NCBI RefSeq assembly: GCF_052857255.1
Contig: NC_135505.1
Coordinates: 45,276,520 to 45,340,519, forward strand
Length of the DNA stretch: 64,000 nt
DNA from: Amblyomma americanum
Taxonomy: Eukaryota > Arthropoda > Arachnida > Ixodida > Ixodidae
Reading direction: 5' to 3'
Shown here piece by piece: positions 54,150-64,000 of this stretch. Positions within the stretch are counted from its first letter, which is position 1. Every line of letters begins with the position of its first letter. A model generated the notes under the pieces. It was not told the DNA's origin, made no database searches, and saw only the letters and a program-made list of their open reading frames with translations. A program made the position numbers and the translations under genes.

Positions 54150-55600
54150 TTACCACAAGCCTCTTACGGTTTCTAATGTTGGTTATAAGATTTTCGCCGA
54201 AGTTCTCTCAAATCGGTTTAAGCCAGTATTGTTTACTTTCGATGGACCATGTCAAAATGTGCCTTGAGCAGACGATCAGTACAGTCAAATCTACATGTAG
54301 CCTGTAAGGTGCTTCAGTATTGCAGGGACGTTCATATAAGAAGTAGCAATGCTGCAAATTCGCTTGGCAAATGCGTTCGATCGAATCTACCATTCGTACC
54401 TTTTTTCCTCTTTAAAATCACGGAAATCTTGGTTCAGTTCTTTCTAGAGTGCTGGGAGTCTGTTGCAAAATTGTTAAATGCGTTTAATTGTAAATGGCTG
54501 CATCTCATATACAGTCCGCCTTCAGCCTCGCGTAAAGCAAGGTTGCCAGGTGTGCCCGCTCCTGTTTCCACTGTATTTGGAGCCACTTTGCACTATTGTT
54601 ATAAGCAGTAGAGCCGTCAGTGGTTTTCATATTATGGATCATGAACATAAGTTCTTAGTTTGTGGAGATGACCTCGCGGTTTTTCGCGCTGAAGAGCCAA
54701 GGGTCAGTGGAGACTACTTTGGTCCAGTATCAGGAGCTTAGATTAATCATTAGAAGAGCCTCGGCTCTGGTTTGGTATATGTAGAACGCCATCTGCTGAA
54801 AATAATTGTACGCGATGGACGCGCAGCCCACCCGAGTACCTTGGCGCCTCTTTGAATGCCTGAAAGAACAGTGGATATGACTGGAAAGACTGCCTGCCAG
54901 CCCTTACAGCTTTTGGCCCCATGTGCGCTCGATGTGTTTCACGGCGCAACAGGTATTATGTTCTCCACAATATTCATTGCGCAAGGCTTTCCATCCAGCT
55001 CCTTCACATATTTTTCGCTGTTTTTGTGTGGCATTCGTTCTTTGAATCTGCGATGCCTGATAACCTTTACCCGTTGTTGGTAAGTGCCGGTGGCCTTATT
55101 TTTAGTCCACCTGTATATCCGCCTGATAGATTGTTTCATTTTTGGCTTGCCACTGTGTGAACCAATTTATTTCTTGTTTTACCGACCTTCATTGATTCTT
55201 CTACATGTTTCTGATTATACGTGTTTGTGGGGCCTGTGGTTTATCGGGGCTGTCCGTTTTCAATTAGTTCGTTTCTCCCCTGAGCTCCTGCTTTCAGTGT
55301 AGAAGAAACGTTTGAACAAAGACTTAATTTGGTCTTATGTATCGCAAAGTGTATTTCAGATTACCAGGATATTACGTCCTGAAAAGCGCGCGCAAATTGA
55401 TACTCTCACAGTGTGCAAAGAAATTTTTCTTCAGGGACCGCACAGCGACATTGCTCGTATGTCCATTATGAGAGAAAAAAATTGTTGGGGCTTTCGCACT
55501 GCTAACCACGAAATATGGTGTGAAAGCAGGTTTTTTCAGATGGGCACCAACGCGAAGTACTTGAAAGAGCTGGAGAGGTGGTAAATAGCTCTGACAAGCT
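54150..55600 (+). pseudogene. Decayed L1/Tx1-like LINE reverse transcriptase
   Basis: The readable part is VKQGCQVCPLLFPLYLEPLC (about 54532-54591; the usual form is GVRQGCPLSPLLFALYLEP), then FLVCGDDLAVF (about 54655-54687), where CGDD stands at the YADD site. Downstream sequence to about 55560 has only short stretches that look like the C-terminal region of such elements, in several frames. Stops throughout. The upstream 54150-54480 part is more doubtful. Both ends are unclear; the SINE at 55693 lies just beyond. Confidence 0.6.
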
Positions 55601-55692
55601 CAGAGGAAGCGAGTCAAAACGAACTTAGTGAAAGAGCCCGGTCAGCAGCCTACACCAATAGGTTTATTGACTGAGAACTCCAACAGACTGAC

Positions 55693-55923
55693 GCCGCGGT
55701 AGCTCAGTGGTTATGGCACTCGGCTACTGACCCGAAAGACGGGGGCTCGATCCCGGCCGCGGCGGTCGAATTTCGATGGAGGCGAATTTCTAGAGGCCCG
55801 TGTACTGTGCGATGTTGGTGCACGTTTAAGAGCCCCAGGTGGTCTAAATTTCCCGAGCCCTTCACTACGGCGTCTCTCATATCTTTAGTCGCTTTGGGAC
55901 GTAAAATGCCTATAAACCAAACC
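55693..55923 (+). mobile_element. tRNA-derived SINE, Ruka-like, copy 4
   Basis: Head GCCGCGGTAGCTCAGTGG and B box GGCTCGATCCC (one change from GGTTCGATCCC), followed by the family body and ATAAACCAAACC at the end. An 11-bp direct repeat AACTCCAACAG lies at 55676-55686 and 55924-55934. Six extra bases (ACTGAC) separate the left repeat from the head. Confidence 0.85.
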
Positions 55924-56039
55924 AACTCCAACAGCCGCTACAACCTCATAAAGAGTTTCAATAAAACATTTTCACTTCCTAAAGCGCAACTGTGGAGTCC
56001 ACTGACCCAAGAGAGCCAGTTATTGCCTTTCATTTTCTC

Positions 56040-57637
56040 AATATCAAAGCACTCTACAAATGACTTGCCAACCGAGGGCTATGTTTCGTGCTCCACGGAC
56101 TGGTCAGCTCGTACAAGGTACCATGTTCATATTACTTTACAAAGCAACTCAGCGGGAGAGACTTGTATACGTGGACGAAGGACGTCATCTCTGCAGCTGA
56201 GAAATGCGGCTTTGTAGTAATTCGTATCGTTAAGGATAACTACTCAGCCAACAGAACGATGTTCAAGCACATGGGGAACGGTTCGCTGTCAAGTATAGTG
56301 AAGCATCCTCAGGACGATGAAAGAGTAATTTTTTTGAGCTTCGATCCTTGCCATGTTTTCAAGAATGTCCGCAGCCAATTTCTGGAACGGGAGCTCACAG
56401 ACGGCACTGGCGTCATCAGCGGTGCATTTGTGCAGAAACTGTATGAGCACCAGAAGGAAATGACGGTAAAGTTGGCCAGAAATCTAACACGAAAGCACGA
56501 TTTTCCGTCGAACCTTGAGAAAATGAACATGCTACGCGCCGTGCAGGTGTTTTCGCCCCAAGTCACCGCGGCTCTGGAGCACCTCCAGCAGAACTCGCGA
56601 GTCAGTTCCATTCTCTTTGCTTTCAAGGACGCAACATCTACGATTAAGTTCATGAAAGTGATGGAGAAATGGTTCGACATTCATGACGCAACATACAAGA
56701 GATGTGACTGCAAAATGCCCATCTCCAAGGAAGACGATGGCCGACTACTGTGGCTGCAAACTGAGTTTTGCAGCTGCGTGAAGAACATTCAAGACTGTTC
56801 CATCGCCACTGGCGTTGGGAACTTCACAGAGGAAACGTACAGTCGCGTACTTTTCACCTCGAAATCCACAGTGGAGGTAACTCAATTTCTACTGAGAAGA
56901 GGCGTCAACTACGTTCTCACTAGAAAATTCAACAGTGATCCTGTCGAGGCGTTTTTCGGAAAATTGCGCTTTATGTGCGGACGTAACGACGCGCTGGACG
57001 CAAGAGCCGTTAAAGCAGCTCTGGATCACATTGTAAAAAAAAAAAGCACTGCCATCGAAAGAAGCCACTAATTAAGGTGAAGACGCTGAAGAAGCGGCCG
57101 CCTCTGTTCCCCAAGATTTAGTTGAAGAATTGAAAGCTCTGCGAGCACATCTTCCAGCTCCGCCTGCGTCTGTTGCTTATTCAGGCTTGGTGTACGTAGG
57201 CGGCTATATTGCCAAACTTATCAGTGATCTTGGGTGTGACGCTTGCGTTATGCTTGTGACGACGAACAAGACTAGCAGCAGCCCCCTTTACAAACCTCTG
57301 CATGCCCAGGAGAATGGTGAACTTCACTATCCAAAGCCAGAATTTCTAGCTCTCTTGGAAATTTTTTCGACGTTTTTTTGAAAAGGCGTTCAAGGATCTT
57401 CCACGATCGAATATTCTTGAAACCTTACAACTAATCGTTGAGCCACATCTTGAAGATTCTCCTCTCCTATGCTGCCCGGAAGGTGTTGACAAGAGCCACG
57501 CCAAACGCTTAGCACATCTCATCTCGGAAAAGTTTCTCCGAATTCTTCTTGTCAATTACACAAAGAAGTTGACAGACCAAAATGACAAGCCGTCTGGGTT
57601 TATGCACAAGCCAACGCGAAAGCATTTCAGGCTCTAA
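56040..57637 (+). pseudogene. P-element-superfamily (THAP9-like) transposase, N-terminally truncated
   Basis: The main frame runs 327 codons from 56088. RIVKDNYSANRTMF (residue Asp50) corresponds to the catalytic Asp of the DxGxNN block. LSFDPCHVFKNVRSQF (86-98) is the P-transposase DPxH-like signature. NSDPVEAFFGKLRFMCGRND (about 282-301) retains the C-terminal Asp284 and Glu287. A stop at 57069-57071 is followed by a resumed frame (GLVYVGGYIAKLISDLGCDA), a shift in a T-rich run near 57362-57380, and a C-terminal part ending KPTRKHFRL at 57637. The THAP DNA-binding domain and the first catalytic Asp region are absent. I saw no P-type terminal inverted repeats. It could be a domesticated relic, but the frame breaks favour a dead transposon. 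Confidence 0.8.
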
Positions 57638-57639
57638 AC

Positions 57640-58439
57640 GGAATCAGTCGGAACTGTCAGTCGTACGACAATGTTGTATAATTCATTACAAGCAGTTCTT
57701 GTTATTGGTGTAAGTTCTTTTAAGTATGTGAAACGTTGCTTCAAAGAGCAAATGATCTGTCTGATGTATTGTGCTTCGTGCAGTGCGAACAGATTGAACA
57801 GATGCGCTTGAACGCATTGGAGAGGCAAATGCTATATTATTGTCAGAATACATTTTGAAGTACCGACAGAGACTGTGCCGGCCTTTGAGATGCAAATAAA
57901 TGTTTCCTAATCCTGGTTTTTACTGAAATGCTTTGCTTCACTTTTACTCGAGTCAGTCCCAAATAATCCAGCACAGCTATGGGCCATCATTGCATGCCAA
58001 CTTCAATGTTTTGAGATCCATCTCTTCCAACTTCCAATCCAATGTTTTGAGAGCGGCTGTTCAATAACATGTGCAGGGCGTCAGAACCAGGGCGCGCCGA
58101 GGCTGCCTCCAGCGAACATTTCAGCGGCTCCCTTCGAGCGGAGAGGGTTGGCTCGCAGCGCCACCGGAGAGATGCGGCGGTAGGCCGCAACTGCCCCTCT
58201 TGCTGAGGCCGTAAGAGAGAGCGCGCGCTTACCTCGAGACCGGCCTTGATTTAATGCGCTTTACACCAAACATTTTATGTTCAATTCGCACGTAACACCT
58301 CGGAAAGGGCGCAAGGAGTAGATGACGTCACAATTGTTTAAGGAGATACAATTTGAAGAAAAAATATGCCAAGACTTCTTTTTTATACGCAATCCCGAAC
58401 TATTAGCAAGATAGAAAGTCCTCAGAAATAATCTAAACA
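57640..58439. other. No recognisable gene; GC-rich patch near 58.06-58.25 kb
   Basis: The GC-rich stretch 58060-58250 might be the non-coding flank of the transposase element, but no inverted partner was found upstream. TTCCAACTTCCAATCCAATG and CAACTTCAATGTTTTGAGA share words at 58000-58050, suggesting a small local duplication. Confidence 0.4.
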
Positions 58440-60555
58440 AAAAGATAATGTGTGCTAGGGATTCGCATTACTACGGCAAATTCGAATCATGCCACGGTGG
58501 TTCCCAAAAGTTATGAAACCAGATTAACAAAGTTGTGTCACGCACACCGCAGACTAGCTCTCCTCCAGAATTACTTATTCCAGAACGAAAAATAAATAGG
58601 CAGGAAATAGCAGAGACGTTTAATCAATATTTCTTTACCTGAGGATGCCAAAGTTCGTCAAACATATATGATGCTCGCCTCAGGCAAAGTTGCGATTCGA
58701 TGTATCTAGGTCCAACTACGTGTTCTGAAACATTAACTGCATTCATGAACTTAAACAGCAGATGCCGCGATGCGGATGATTTGCAGACACGGCCTGTGAA
58801 GCATGTGTTAGATATTCTGGCCCCACTTTTAGCACATATGCTTCATTTACCTTTTAAATACATAGTGTTCCCACGGCGCATGCAAATTGCTTGTGAAACC
58901 TTTGTATAAGAAAAGTGATAAGCTTTGTGTTTCAATTTATATGCCTGTTTTCACGCTGCCAATCTTTTCTAAAGGACTGGAAAAGATTATCCGCACGCGA
59001 ATATTATGCTTTTGTGACAAACACCAAATAATAGGTTTCACAGCTTGGTTCTATCAAACACAAACCTACCAAGACAGCTTTAGTAAGCTAAAAGGACTAT
59101 ATCTTAAGAGTGTTTCGTAGAAAAGAAACTTGCCCTTGGTTTTTTTTATACATTTTTAACAGGCATTCAACTATATCTGTCATAATCTACATTTGGCAAA
59201 ACTGTTCGACTACGTCTTCAGGAGTCGTGTTCATGCGCTTCTTGCGTCATATCTTGAACAGCGCTTTCCGTTTGTAAGTATTAATAGCTGTCGATCCCCC
59301 TTAAAGAAAGTAACTGCTGGCGTACATCAGGGAAGTATCCTTGGAACACTTCTTTTTAGCTTATATATAAATGATATCGTTAATCAATGCCTGCGTGCTA
59401 AGTGTGCTATGTATTCAGATGATGTGTCACTGTTCTCATCAAGCGCATGTGAAGATATGATAAACGAGGCAAATAGAACACTAAAGACACTCCATCAATT
59501 GTTCGTTAATAATCAGCTGAAAATGATTTGTAACTAAAACTAAGGCGGTTATATTGAAACCAAAAAATAAAAATTAATATTCTACTATGCGATCTTCAGC
59601 TAGGTTTGGAAACGATAGAGGTTATAGACAATAATAAGATAATACGGGTGCATTTCAACAGCCAGCTAAGCTGGTACAATCATGTTAACTCTGTCATCAG
59701 TAAGCCTTCTTGCGCCCCAGGTATCATTAACCGGCATCGTCACTTACTCTAAATTCCAAGTTAAACTTCTCCTTTGTAATCCGCTCTTTATGTCCCAAGT
59801 AAACTATGCGCACTTAGTTTGTAGAACAAATACAGGTACCAATAAAAATAAGATTGACGTTTTACAGCTGAAGGCTCTACGTGCAATATTAAACCTTGGT
59901 TCTGATATAAACACATGCGATTATTCCGCCCGTTAAATGTCGTAAAAGGATCTGAAATGTATTTTGTTAGGCTGGCTGAAAGATATAAAAAGGACAAAGC
60001 ATAATCTGAATTACTTGCGTGACACGGCATACCTTCCGCTAAATGTACAAGTTTACCATAGCAGACACAGCCAACTGCGGCATATTCAAACATGCCGCAC
60101 AATATATGGTGCATATAGTCTAGCAAACATGTCGCCCCATCTATTATATAAATTTCATGGTGCAAAATTTGATGTACCAAGAGCATCCCGCAAAGATATG
60201 CAGGATGTATGTGCCACTTTTTAGATTTTTCCAGGCTTTCACCGCTCCTTTCTCTGTTTCCTTCCATAAAGTGTTGATGGGATTTCAATAATCAAAAGCC
60301 TGTTCCTTTATGAATTTTTTCTGATGCTTTTTTGTTATCATTTTTTGTGTGCGCTTCATTCCTTATTGTTTTTTCGAATGATGCACCAACCGTCGTTGAC
60401 AACCACTGTTTGCATTTTGCGACGTTATTTCTGTCAGTAATTCGCATGTTGCCTGCTGCCCTGCAATGTAGGGACCGAGGGGCATGTCAGCCACAATTTT
60501 TGGCTTTCTTCCCTCCACCCTCAACATGAGTACATGAAAACAAATTGATTTGAAT
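58440..60555 (+). pseudogene. CR1-like LINE remnant (RT to 3' end)
   Basis: Reads AGNSRDV... region near 58600, then TRPVKHVLDILAPLLAHML (58787-58843), FPRRMQIA (58870), FTLPIFSKGLEKII (about 58951), VTAGVHQGSILGTLLFSLYI (about 59310-59369, motif B) and CAMYSDDVSLF (about 59404-59436, YSDD at the YADD site). The thumb region follows (59682-60230). The 3' UTR ends with a short hairpin (AGCCA ... TGGCT near 60490) and an AAATTGATTTGAATT tail at about 60540-60555. It is similar in order and wording to the nested LINE at 47.6-52.4 kb but broken by many shifts. No endonuclease. Confidence 0.8.
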
Positions 60556-61099
60556 TCAACTAACCACTTGCTGTCGACTCATGCATCCACCATGCGCGAC
60601 AACTCACCGCTAATTAGACTGATCACAGATTGCCAAGCCACCACTTTGAACTAAATTGCCCTACTTCTACTAGTCTAGTCGCGGCCAAGCTACGTCGCAC
60701 GGCATCCATGTTTCAAAAGCGCGGACAAAGCATTCCTGCGGTACTGACTCTGGGCGACTCGAATGCTGACACACGCAATCAGTCCGCTCACGGAGCTGCC
60801 TCCGTTAGACTCTGCTGACGAGGACATACCGTATACCTCTTCCGGAGCTCCATATGATCAGTACGTTGCCAAGTTACATTTTCTTCACGATACTACCGTC
60901 AGGGGTTTATCGTTGACACCTCCAAGCTCTCTCGAGTGTACCAAGTTCTCATTGACAACCACTGTGCTAATGCTAATAACGCCCAAGACATTTTCCACAA
61001 ATTATCGCGCCCTATCGCCCACGACCATCGTTGCTTTCCCGCGGGAGCGCAGATTCCTGAAATGCCTTTACTGTTTCCTCAGTTGCTATCCAGATGTCA
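60556..61099. other. No recognisable gene
   Basis: Plus-strand ORFs at 60630-61173 (60-136 codons). One carries ALTESACK-like text of no known family. Nothing I can name. Confidence 0.4.
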
Positions 61100-62641
61100 T
61101 CCTTATCATCATAATCATCAGCCTGACTACGCCCACTGAAAAGCAAAGGCCACTCCCATGTCTGTCCAATTAACCCGGTCGTTTTCCAGCTGAGGCCACC
61201 ATAACCCCGCAGACTTCTTAATCTCATCTCCCTTTACACTCTGCTGCGCTCTGCTGCGCTTGCCTTCTCGAGGAATACACTCCGTTACCCTTCAGGACTA
61301 GCAGTTATCTTGCCTTCGCATTACAAGCCCTGCCCAAGGGCATATCTGTCTCTTGATTTTGACTAGGAACAATTAACTCGCGTTTATTCCCTTACCCACA
61401 CTTCGCGCTTCAGGTCTCTTTATGTTGCACCTATCATTTTTCTTTCCTTAGCCGGCAGCGTTGCCCTTAACTTAAACTGAACCCGTTTCGATAGCCTCCA
61501 CGTTTCTGTGCCGTAGCTGAGTGTCGGTAAGATACAGCTGTTGTATGCTTTTCTCTTTAAGGATATTGTTACAGTGCCATTCATGATCTGAAAGAAGCTT
61601 TCATGTGCGCTCCACCTAATTCTTATCTTTCTAGCTATGTCCCTTTCATGATCCGGATCAAGGGCCACTACCAGCCGTAAGTAGAGGTATCTTGTTACTA
61701 CTTCCAGTCCCTTGCTACTAATTGTTAACTCCTGCTTGCTTGCAAGACTGCTCAAATTACTTTGGTTTTCAAGGTGTTAATTTTAAGACCTACAGTTTCG
61801 CCCTGCCTTTGTAACTCATTTAGAATTTTTTGCAGCTCATTTTCTCAGTGACTTTTCAAGGCAATGCCATCAGCGAGACGCAAATTCTTTAGGTATTCTC
61901 ATTTAACTCTTATTCACAGCTGTTCCCAATCTAGGCTTCGGAACACCTCCTGCAAACAAGCGTTAAGTAGCTCTGGCTTGTTCGTGTCTCCCTGCCTGGC
62001 ACCCTACCTTATTGGAATTTTATCGCTAACTTTATGAAGGACTACGGTAGGTGTGCAGTCGTTATGGGTATCTTTTAGTATTTTCACACGTGTCTTCTAC
62101 AGTAGAATTGACATTTGATCCAGTTGGTATAGCATCGTGTAATTCTGTTGTTGCTTCCGCGCTTGTGCTGTTTGGTGTTCCTTTTTCGTTGTCCTGAGTG
62201 CGCTTTATTTTTTCCCATGAGTCCCTTCTACACTCTCATTCTGCAATGCCTGCATGACAGCTGAGGTTTCCACTGAGTCAAATGCTCTCTCGTAATCAAC
62301 GAACGCTATATATAGAGGTTGGCTATACTTTGCGCATTTCTCTATTACATGAATGATTGTGTGAATATGATCTCTTGAATAGTATCCTTTACGAAATGCT
62401 GCCTGACCATTTGGTCGATTAAAGTCTAAGGTTGTCCTGACTTTATATGCGATTACCGTAGTAAAATATAGGCAATGGAAGTAAGATGATCGGTTGGTAA
62501 ATTTTCAAGTCCTTGACGTCTCCTTTCTTATCAATTAATATAATATTAGTCTTCTTCCACGCTTCTGGTACGCTCGAAGTCTAAAGGTATTCCGTATACA
62601 TTGTGGAAAGCATTTCTAGCACAACCTCCCCTCTGTCCTTC
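61100..62641 (-). pseudogene. RTE-like LINE reverse transcriptase (broken)
   Basis: On the minus strand, the readable blocks are EAWKK-like and GDVKDLKIYQ near 62510, QAAFRKGYYSRDHIHTIIHV at about 62406-62347, and LYIAFVDYERAFDSVE at about 62315-62268 (motif A with FVDYERAFD). RLADGIALKS near 61885 stands where YADD-like LADDI is expected. Further downstream are RYLYLRLVVALDPDHERDIA and TLSYGTETWRLSKRVQFKLR (61755-61460), typical of RTE C-termini. The 3' end runs into GATGATTATGATGATAAGGA near 61100, a GAT-rich tail. Many stops. No endonuclease part remains upstream of 62641, where a foldback begins. Confidence 0.8.
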
Positions 62642-62693
62642 GAGAGATCTTGTGTTACCTGAAGGACGGAGGGGAGGTTGTGCTAGAAATGCT
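62609..62693. repeat. Foldback with 33-nt arms at a junction between two LINE types
   Basis: Arms 62609-62641 and 62661-62693 pair at 32 of 33 positions around a 19-nt loop. The left arm is RTE-like LINE sequence in minus orientation. The right arm is the same sequence inverted, and it passes directly into a plus-strand C-terminal LINE fragment. Confidence 0.92.
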
Positions 62694-62850
62694 TGCGTTA
62701 TCCGTAGATTACGTTTAAACGTGGCATTCACGCGCAAATACTTGCACTTAATAGGACAAGCTGACTCCCAGGAATGTACCACATGTGGCGTGCTAGAGAC
62801 TATAGAACATGTTTTAGTGGCGTGCCCAGCGTATGCACGTGAAAGACTCA
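62694..62850 (+). pseudogene. C-terminal zinc-knuckle fragment of an RNase-H-type LINE
   Basis: Reads RRLRLNVAFTRKYLHLIGQA (about 62700-62759) and CTTCGVLETIEHVLVACPAY (about 62776-62835): a CxxC...H...C knuckle followed by Tyr and Arg/Glu residues. This is the usual C-terminal end of R1/I-type LINEs. Only about 50 codons remain, joined upstream to the inverted RTE arm and downstream to a CR1-like element in opposite orientation. Confidence 0.7.
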
Positions 62851-62859
62851 TACTCGTAT

Positions 62860-63695
62860 CTTCTTCCCAAAATCCTAGCTGAATAAGTGCTTTAAATCTC
62901 CGAAGGCTCTCCGTGTCAATTCCACGGTACGTAAAATTTCTAGGATGTAACTCGCTTTTCATTGCTGAAGAAGTGAGGCAAAAATTGGCATGTGATCACT
63001 AATATCATTGATTATAACACCAGAAGTAACATGGCTGAAATACGTATTCGTGCTGCAAACATCTATGGAGGTAGCGGTGTCGCGAGCAATCCTGGTGGGC
63101 AGTCGTATGGTATTAGTACAGGCATGAAGATTCAGGACATTTTGAAATTCTTGTGCTTCTGCATTGCTTAATAGTGTATCTATATTTACATCACCAAGGA
63201 TTAGGACGAAGTTGAGGACTGAAGCAGTAAGAGTGCATCATCTAGAAAATTTAAAAATTTTGATGTATTACCCGCTGGTGGTCTGTATAAAACGCCAATT
63301 GAAAAATTTGAGACCCTGACAAAAAGGCTTTCAACGTCGTCATCCAGCCTTGTCAATTAATCTATAGCTTGGAGGAGCAAACTGCTCATCACATAGAGCG
63401 CAACACCTCCTCCTCTCTTCCCCTGTCTTATACTTAAACTCATACACTTGTAGCCATCAATGTGGGGCGGTACATCCATTTCAGACAGCCAGGTTTCAGT
63501 GAGTGCTAGGGCATGAAATTTCGTTCCGAGAGAACTAAGAAGTATTTCGAACTCATCTGTCTTGTTTTTGATACTTGTAGTGTTTAAATGAAGTGTTGTG
63601 AATTTTCCTCTGAAATTTTCAAATCTTGATTTAAAATCTTCCGTGTCATAATAACAGCAGTTTACATACATATTCTCAGCCACAGATAGTGCCAT
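62860..63695 (-). pseudogene. CR1-like LINE endonuclease domain (broken)
   Basis: The 112-codon frame from 63695 has FTTLHLNTTSIKNKTDEFEI (Asn block) and ALALTETWLS (Glu block), then KRGGGVALYVMSSLLLQAID and a stop at 63357. Further minus-strand reading in other frames finds RPPAG-like text near 63280, a GDVN-like region near 63190, and a DHMPIFASL-like SDH block near 62985. FTYRGIDTESLRRFKALIQ follows near 62930, parallel to residues 254-270 of the intact ORF2 at 50714-47889. Then it is cut by the chimeric plus-strand fragment. The RT is missing. Confidence 0.78.
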
Positions 63696-63727
63696 TGCTG
63701 AAGTTTTTCTTTATGTCTTCATTCAGT

Positions 63728-64000
63728 TTGAAATTTTTTCAACATCAGACAAGCTGGTGATGCGTACGACGTCAGCTTCTTCGTCCTTCCTTGCAAGTAT
63801 TCTTCCGCCACGAGTCCACACAAACTTCCAGCCCATTTTCTTCTTTTGAATGATTGCAGAGCGAAGCAATTCCTTGTTGAAGGTGGTTAAATGCTCGTTT
63901 ATGTATACTGGTTTGCTGTCTCCATCGTATTCCAGATCTTTTGTGTTGAGCTGCTGTTTTCTTGCCTTTTGCAGGATTTTGTCCTTCTTTGTTCGTTGCA
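63728..64000 (-). pseudogene. CR1-like LINE ORF1, C-terminal end, cut by the window edge
   Basis: On the minus strand: KPVYINEHLTTFNKELLRSA (about 63915-63856), then MGWKFVWTRGGRILARKDEE (about 63837-63778), and a stop before 63728. The pattern (YINEHL, then WKFVWTRGGRILARK) is the usual CR1-type ORF1 C-terminus. It sits directly upstream of the endonuclease at 63695, as expected for one element. The N-terminus lies outside the window. Confidence 0.78.

Noticed and set aside
56088..57071. A host THAP9-like domesticated gene
   Set aside because: No THAP domain, several frame breaks in the C-terminal part and no intron structure visible.

Overview
The window looks like repeat-rich intergenic DNA from a hard tick (Ixodidae). 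The main reason is four copies of a tRNA-derived SINE of about 240 bp that resembles the tick Ruka family. They sit among many chelicerate-style non-LTR retrotransposons (LINEs), Penelope-like elements (PLEs), short LTR elements and one P-element-like transposase. I recognised no conserved host protein-coding gene, no rRNA, no complete tRNA and no CRISPR. The species is inferred from repeat content only.

Layout. 1-2.1 kb: nothing recognisable. 2.1-6.3 kb: decayed LINE-A (+), with an SGNH-esterase ORF1 and an endonuclease/RT ORF2. 7.4-8.3 kb: two SINEs (-). 9.3-9.7 kb: a LINE 3' end. 13.5-14.9 kb: a candidate inverted-repeat DNA element. It abuts a foldback and a hammerhead-like motif at 14.9-15.1 kb. 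15.8-16.6 kb: PLE-1 (+). 17.3-18.3 kb: RNase H end of a LINE (+). 19.0-20.9 kb: PLE-2 (-). 21.9-22.7 kb: PLE-3 (-). 22.7-27.8 kb: decayed I-like LINE (-) with a two-zinc-knuckle ORF1, EN, RT and RNase H. 28.2-29.7 kb: extra I-like 3' ends and PLE-4 (-) carrying a 233-bp tandem duplication. 30.4-31.1 and 36.9-37.6 kb: two short LTR-bounded non-autonomous elements of one family. 32.8-33.0 kb: SINE (+). 34.6-34.8 kb: minisatellite. 40.0-43.5 kb: two PLEs head to tail (+), the second split by a 410-bp insertion carrying a Pol II core-promoter arrangement.

The best-preserved part is 46.9-53.7 kb. A 4,787-bp CR1/L2-group LINE (-) lies inside the RNase H domain of an older RNase-H LINE (-). It is flanked by a perfect 7-bp duplication, and its removal restores the older reading frame. 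It has an intact 941-codon EN-RT ORF2, an ORF1 with a PHD finger broken only by one base in a T7 run, a 5' UTR made of 214-bp tandem monomers and a (TCAA)9 tail. This is the strongest candidate for a recently active element.

53.7-64 kb: L1/Tx1-like LINE remnant (+), SINE (+), P-element-superfamily transposase (+), CR1-like LINE (+), RTE-like LINE (-), a 33-bp perfect-arm foldback joining two LINE types, and a CR1-like element (-) that runs off the window end. Functionally these are independent selfish elements. SINEs and short LTR elements must borrow enzymes from autonomous relatives. Domain calls rest on motifs read by eye; element ends without a target-site duplication are approximate.
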